Shown: one piece after another, positions 12,263 to 13,517 of the stretch | Position numbering within the stretch: the stretch's first letter is position 1 | Layout: each line of letters begins with the position of its first letter | Assembly (NCBI GenBank): GCA_036340215.1 | Contig: JAYYZF010000044.1 | Span: 1-13,517 of the forward strand | Reading direction: 5' to 3' | Origin: JABJPE01 sp036340215 | Lineage (GTDB): Bacteria > Pseudomonadota > Gammaproteobacteria > Comchoanobacterales > Comchoanobacteraceae | DNA: 13,517 bases | Program-made: the position numbers and the translations under genes | Notes under the pieces: model-generated | The model's input: only the letters and a program-made list of their open reading frames with translations | Databases searched by the model: none | What the model was told of the DNA's origin: nothing

Positions 12263-13517
12263 ATGAATTCCATGCGTATGATGATGTCAAATCACCACTT
12301 CAGTAATATAACAAAAAAAACACTAGCTGCATTTTTCTTCCCCATCCTAGACCTAGCAGAATCATTTGTGGGATTTCTACTAGGTTACGTAATTGCTTAT
12401 TATATTATATATCCTTTCCAGGCAGCACTAGCAGGACTTTCTGGAATGGCACTTCATCTAAGCATATTGTCAATAAATACTCTTCCTGGCGTTGGGGTGG
12501 CACTAATATTGCTATCTGCTGCTGCAATCTTTTTAGAACAAGCTAAAGAGTTCTCGATACCATCTAGGATGCTTTTTGTGCTAGGCACAACAGTTTTAAT
12601 AACTGCCATAATGATTTTGATAAGTTCTGCTCCTTATGCAATTGCACTTGCTTTAGGAGCAAAAAGTATAGTGGGAGCTAGTCTTTGGAGCCTGAATGTT
12701 TTTTCATATTTAGCGATCTCTGGATGTTCAATTTATTTTTTAGTCCTTATAACAAATAGTATTAAAAAGATATTTTACCCTCTAAGTAATGATTTAGCCA
12801 AAATTAAAAAGTATATCAGCGGCAATGGTATGGTAGATATGTTACCAATTATTACTCCTTTTAACCAGGTAGAGGCCCAAAATGATATTGATTATAACGC
12901 GTTTAGTGATTATATATTCAACCATGGACAAAAACTTTTTATAGTTAATAGATTTACCCTAAATCACCGAGAACTTATTCTCACAACTCAGCAACTAAGA
13001 AATGCTTTATTGGCCCAAGGTGATAATAATGAATTTGGTATAATGGTAATAAATCTAGCTAACAATACTATGAGTGATTTACAGTTTACAAGCTTTTTTG
13101 ATGGCACTCTATCTTGCTTAAGATTATCTCCGGAATATACTGACACTATAATAAATCTAGCTAACAATAATATTGCGGGTGCAAATGACCTTATTCAGAA
13201 AATGAGCCAACCAGCTCGTAATTTTTTTGCAGAGGCTAGACAAGGTCAAGTAGATGCACAAGGCAGAGAAGAAACAGTAATTAATAATCCTATAATGACT
13301 CAAAATGAAGTACTTAATTTATTCAATGATGGGGTAGAAGAAGTACTTAATTTATTCAATGCTGGGGTAGAAATGCTAGAGCAACAACCGCTTCTCAGCA
13401 ATAATAATGAGGGAACAGTTGCACCAACTACGATATTGCTTGGCGGTGAATCAGATCCATTACTAGAGGATAATAATCTAAAGCTAGGCTATATAGAAAA
13501 CCCAGTCACATCATCTT
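12263..13517 (+). CDS. Large membrane protein with ExxPLL motifs, unknown function (partial, 3' end missing)
   Basis: The reading frame is open from ATG 12263 to the right edge (418 codons, no stop). Residues 20-52, 58-92, 103-132 and 138-168 are strongly hydrophobic, giving about four to five membrane spans. From 170 the protein is soluble. Residues 262-310 contain INLANN twice (263-268 and 297-302), somewhat like the core of a leucine-rich repeat. EVLNLFN-x-GVE is repeated in tandem (349-370), followed by EQQPLL (373-378) and ESDPLL (396-401), both acidic dileucine motifs. The spans align with those of the 11066 protein around ILISSAPYAIALALG. The start is fixed by AGGAG at 6 bases and a strong promoter. 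There is no cleavable signal peptide, and no enzyme motif is seen. A host-membrane effector is one possibility; an ordinary inner-membrane protein cannot be excluded. Confidence 0.8.
   Translation, partial: MNSMRMMMSNHHFSNITKKTLAAFFFPILDLAESFVGFLLGYVIAYYIIYPFQAALAGLSGMALHLSILSINTLPGVGVALILLSAAAIFLEQAKEFSIPSRMLFVLGTTVLITAIMILISSAPYAIALALGAKSIVGASLWSLNVFSYLAISGCSIYFLVLITNSIKKIFYPLSNDLAKIKKYISGNGMVDMLPIITPFNQVEAQNDIDYNAFSDYIFNHGQKLFIVNRFTLNHRELILTTQQLRNALLAQGDNNEFGIMVINLANNTMSDLQFTSFFDGTLSCLRLSPEYTDTIINLANNNIAGANDLIQKMSQPARNFFAEARQGQVDAQGREETVINNPIMTQNEVLNLFNDGVEEVLNLFNAGVEMLEQQPLLSNNNEGTVAPTTILLGGESDPLLEDNNLKLGYIENPVTSS
13047..13169 (+). repeat. Two exact 21-base copies 34 codons apart
   Basis: The same 21 bases occur at 13047-13067 and 13149-13169, in the same frame, encoding INLANN with flanking bases. 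The DNA between shows little further similarity. The exact match suggests local duplication or conversion of a short coding segment. Confidence 0.7.
13307..13372 (+). repeat. 33-bp tandem duplication
   Basis: Two adjacent 33-base units (13307-13339 and 13340-13372) differ at one base (A at 13329, C at 13362; Asp to Ala) and encode 11-residue copies of EVLNLFN-x-GVE. The near identity points to a recent, in-frame duplication just before the first ExxPLL motif. Confidence 0.9.

Noticed and set aside
13307..13372. Direct repeats as a CRISPR array
   Set aside because: The units are adjacent with no spacers and are in frame within a coding sequence.

Overview
The window reads as chromosomal DNA of an AT-rich gammaproteobacterium (about one third G+C by eye). 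It has an LPS-making outer membrane (Kdo transferase, TolC), the C5 (glutamate) branch of tetrapyrrole synthesis, and a parE-nudF-tolC neighbourhood that resembles the E. coli one. The protein families fit a Francisella/Legionella-like gammaproteobacterium, possibly host-associated. No feature fixes the genus, so this is inference.

Positions 1-6668 hold parE (5' part only) and nudF on the minus strand, tolC divergent on the plus strand, waaA on the minus strand overlapping the tail of tolC, dps on the plus strand behind a Fur-box-like palindrome, two tandem paralogous genes for small secreted proteins of unknown function (minus), and hemL (minus). Positions 6755-9387 form a tight plus-strand operon: rubredoxin, an alpha/beta hydrolase, hemC and a YihG-type acyltransferase. 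hemL fires in the opposite direction from its promoter side, so two tetrapyrrole enzymes flank one divergent control region. rpe (minus, GTG start) overlaps the acyltransferase tail by 4 bases.

From about 10130 to the end the character changes. There are four genes I do not recognise: a charged soluble protein (minus), a multi-spanning membrane protein with a repeated hydrophilic tail, a 73-residue hydrophilic protein, and a large membrane protein that runs off the right edge with no stop. The two membrane proteins share architecture, similar translation starts and TTGACA promoters. Both carry acidic dileucine motifs ([DE]xxxL[LI]) in their tails, and in the second these take the ExxPLL form known from eukaryotic lysosomal and melanosomal cargo. 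That makes this cluster the best candidate for an undescribed, possibly host-directed, system. The motif is short and could arise by chance.

No tRNA, rRNA, CRISPR array, insertion sequence or convincing stem-loop terminator was seen. No gap without a gene exceeds 300 bases.
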